A DNA stretch of 64,000 bases from the NCBI RefSeq assembly GCF_026427355.1, contig NZ_CP102665.1, forward strand, positions 928,501 through 992,500. Direction: 5' to 3'. A program made the position numbers and the translations under genes. Each line of letters opens with the position of its first letter. Position 1 is the first letter of the stretch. Under the pieces are notes generated by a model that made no database searches, was not told the DNA's origin, and saw nothing but the letters and a program-made list of their open reading frames with translations. Shown in pieces: positions 62,062-64,000 of the stretch. This DNA is from Sphingobium sp. JS3065 (lineage in GTDB: Bacteria > Pseudomonadota > Alphaproteobacteria > Sphingomonadales > Sphingomonadaceae).

Positions 62062-63288
62062 TCAGCCGACGACACCCTTGTCGCGCAAGTGCTGGATTTC
62101 TTCGGAACTGAGGCCAAGCGCGCCTGACAGGATTTCGACGCTGTGCTCGCCCAGCTCGGGCGGCGCGCTGTAGGTGTCGACCGGGGTTTCGGAAAAACGC
62201 AGCGGATTGGCAATGATCGGCAGCGTGCCCGCTTCGTTATGGGCGATGCTGCGGCACATTTCGCGGGCCTTGACCTGCGGTTCCTCGAACATCTGGCGCA
62301 CGTCGTTGACATAGCTGACCGGGACGCCCGCCGCATCGAGAGCCGCCAGCCAATGTGCGGCTTCCCGTTGTTGGAAGACCTCATCGAGAATGGGCACCAA
62401 TATCTTGCGATTTTCGATTCGGCGCGGCCCGGTGTTGAACCGATCATCGGCAAACAGGTCCGGCCGCTCGATCGCCTCGCAGAAACGCGCATATTGGGCA
62501 TTGTTGCCGACGACTACGAAAATCTGGCGATCCGCGCAGGTGAATGCCTGGCTGGGAATGCCGCCATAGCCGCCATTGCCGCGCCGTTCCGGAACTTCGC
62601 CGGTGATGAGGTAATTTTGCGCGAAGTGCGACAGGGCCGCGATCCCGCAATCGAGCAGGGAAATGTCGAGATACTGGCCTGGTCCGCCCTGTTCCCGGTG
62701 GCGCAGCGCCGCAAGAATCGCGATCGTCGCATTATTGGCGGTCAATATGTCGACGATGGAAATGCCGACTTTCATCGGTCCGCCGCCGGGTACGCCCTCC
62801 GGGTGGCCCGACACGCTCATCATGCCGCCCATCGCCTGAAAAATGCCGTCATAGCCCGGTTTCAATGCTTCGGGACCGGTCTGGCCAAAGCCCGTGATCG
62901 AACAGTAGATGATGGCGGGATTGACCGCGCGCACGCTCTCATAATCGAGGCCATAGCGCGCTAGCGTGCCGACCTTGAAATTTTCGATGACGATGTCGCA
63001 GCTTTGCGCAAGCTTGCGGACGAGATCCTGACCGACGGGATCGGAAAGGTTGAGGGACAGCGACTTTTTGTTGCGGTTGCACGCCAGGAAAAAGCCTGCA
63101 GTGTCGGTCTGGCTGCCATCCTGCTTTTTTAGGAAAGGCGGCCCCATCTCTCGCGCATCGTCGCCCTTGCCGGGCCGCTCGATCTTGAAGACTTCAGCGC
63201 CCAGATCGCCCAGCATCTGACCGACCAGAGGACCCGCAAGAATGCGACTGAGATCGAGGACGCGCAGTCCGGCCAAAGAACCCGCCAT
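62062..63288 (-). CDS. CaiB/BaiF-type (family III) CoA-transferase
   Basis: A 408-residue family III CoA-transferase. It starts with LAGLRVLDLSRILAGPLVGQ and GDLGAEVFKIERPGKGDDAR, then NRNKKSLSLNLSDPVGQDL, the helix with the catalytic Asp (GQYLDISLLDCGIAALSHFA) and VPVSYVNDVRQMFEEPQVKA. These enzymes move CoA between carboxylic acids or act as racemases (BaiF acts on bile-acid CoA esters). The ATG at 63288 with GGAGCAGGGG upstream is chosen over a longer frame. It is divergent from the AMP-ligase gene. Confidence 0.92.
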   Translation of the reverse strand: MAGSLAGLRVLDLSRILAGPLVGQMLGDLGAEVFKIERPGKGDDAREMGPPFLKKQDGSQTDTAGFFLACNRNKKSLSLNLSDPVGQDLVRKLAQSCDIVIENFKVGTLARYGLDYESVRAVNPAIIYCSITGFGQTGPEALKPGYDGIFQAMGGMMSVSGHPEGVPGGGPMKVGISIVDILTANNATIAILAALRHREQGGPGQYLDISLLDCGIAALSHFAQNYLITGEVPERRGNGGYGGIPSQAFTCADRQIFVVVGNNAQYARFCEAIERPDLFADDRFNTGPRRIENRKILVPILDEVFQQREAAHWLAALDAAGVPVSYVNDVRQMFEEPQVKAREMCRSIAHNEAGTLPIIANPLRFSETPVDTYSAPPELGEHSVEILSGALGLSSEEIQHLRDKGVVG

Positions 63289-63449
63289 TGATAACCCCTG
63301 CTCCAGTCCAAATCTAACGTTGTTGCCCTCTGCTATCGTTGAGCCACGGACGGTGATCCAGTGCGGACGCAGGATTATCGCCAATTCGATATATCAGGAT
63401 TGGTCGCCTATCTCTTGGCAGCGGTTCCCTTTGGCGGCAACAGGGGGTG

Positions 63450-64000
63450 ATGATCGAGGATTTGACGAGCCTGATTGCTGCCGATGGGCAGCCCGTGGAG
63501 GGCGCTCCACTGGGCGCTCTGCTGTCCGCGCATGCCGCCGCCACGCCCGATGCGCCGGCGCTGACCCTGGCCGGCCGAAGCTGGACCTATGCCGACATGG
63601 ATCGGTCCGCGAACAGGCTGGCGCGGCTGCTGGCGGAGCGCCATGGTGTCGCGGCCGGCGACCGCGTCGTGATCGCCATGGCCAACCGGGTCGAGTTTCT
63701 TCAAGCGACATTCGCCGTCTGGAAGCTGGGCGCCATACCTTGTCCGATGTCGCACCGCTTGGCCCATGCCGAGTTTGCGAGCCTGGCGGCACTGATCGAG
63801 CCGCGCTGCATCATCGGTACGGATGAGCTGCCGCCTGGCGCTGTTCCCGTGCACAATGTCGATCGTGAAGATGCATCGGGCTACTCCACAGAGCCCTTGC
63901 CTTTGGCCTCGGCCTGTCCGGGCCGGATCATGAACAGCGGCGGCAGCACCGGCAAGCCCAAGCTGATCGCCGATCCCAATCCGTCGACCTGGGGTGCGGA
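63450..64000 (+). CDS. AMP-dependent acid-CoA ligase, N-terminal part (runs off the window end)
   Basis: About 183 residues of an adenylate-forming enzyme: ALLSAHAAATPDAPALTLAG, SWTYADMDRSANRLARLLAE, FAVWKLGAIPCPMSHRLAHA and the P-loop MNSGGSTGKPKLIADP at the window edge. It activates a carboxylic acid to the CoA thioester. The start is ATG 63450 (GTG at 63447 is possible), behind AGGGGG. Its place opposite a CoA-transferase gene suggests that it loads the pathway substrate or a side-chain acid. Confidence 0.88.
   Translation, partial: MIEDLTSLIAADGQPVEGAPLGALLSAHAAATPDAPALTLAGRSWTYADMDRSANRLARLLAERHGVAAGDRVVIAMANRVEFLQATFAVWKLGAIPCPMSHRLAHAEFASLAALIEPRCIIGTDELPPGAVPVHNVDREDASGYSTEPLPLASACPGRIMNSGGSTGKPKLIADPNPSTWGA

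Overview
The window looks like a mobile, IS-rich stretch of a high-GC alphaproteobacterial genome, most likely a sphingomonad (Sphingobium/Novosphingobium/Sphingomonas type). The inference rests on gene content: TonB-dependent receptors with FecI/FecR partners, IS110/IS5/IS21 elements, a ChrB fragment, P4-like integrases and a dense acyl-CoA catabolic cluster. No rRNA, tRNA or CRISPR was seen, so genus-level assignment is not possible.

Layout. 1-24.6 kb is accessory DNA. It opens with the tail of a P4-type integrase, a 5'-truncated IS110 transposase and a hybrid histidine kinase cut at its receiver phospho-Asp. An unrecognised, translationally coupled gene pair follows (5.5-8.4 kb), then an orphan Imm63-like immunity protein and a TonB receptor under a cobalamin riboswitch (9.4-11.9 kb). 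After that come ParDE-type toxin-antitoxin genes, a GNAT, a small alpha/beta hydrolase and rlmJ. An alginate-export-type porin is split by an IS5 element with a TAA target duplication (17.2-19.5 kb). Divergent from it is a chrB fragment cut by a complete IS21 element (20.0-22.5 kb). A second, complete integrase (23.4-24.6 kb) is followed by a RES/Xre toxin-antitoxin pair and a scrambled second IS21.

28-37.8 kb is a co-directional cluster that I consider the most interesting part. It holds a thermostable-hemolysin-family (acyltransferase-like) protein, a fused AMP-ligase/heme-oxygenase-like putative diiron oxidase, an SDR, an exported TPR protein, a SAM methyltransferase and a Cu/Zn SOD. A FecI sigma factor, a FecR anti-sigma factor and a STN-containing TonB transducer end it. 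The arrangement suggests synthesis of a small lipid- or acid-derived molecule beside a surface-signalling uptake system. The product is unknown.

37.9-46.7 kb is a minus-strand five-gene envelope operon: GH18-NodB-GT2 fusion, VirJ/AcvB-like hydrolase, MprF, OmpR-type response regulator and histidine kinase. 46.8-50.8 kb contains gene debris (gltS and thiolase tails back to back, a GH106/DUF3604 chimera) and an intact sulfatase.

51-64 kb is a catabolic region: ferredoxin, KstD-like flavoprotein, IclR regulator, two enoyl-CoA hydratases, two side-by-side acyl-CoA dehydrogenase pairs, thiolase, CaiB/BaiF CoA-transferase and the start of an AMP-ligase. The paired dehydrogenases and the KstD-like enzyme fit degradation of a steroid, bile acid or other cyclic/terpenoid substrate via CoA thioesters. 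The exact substrate cannot be read from sequence.
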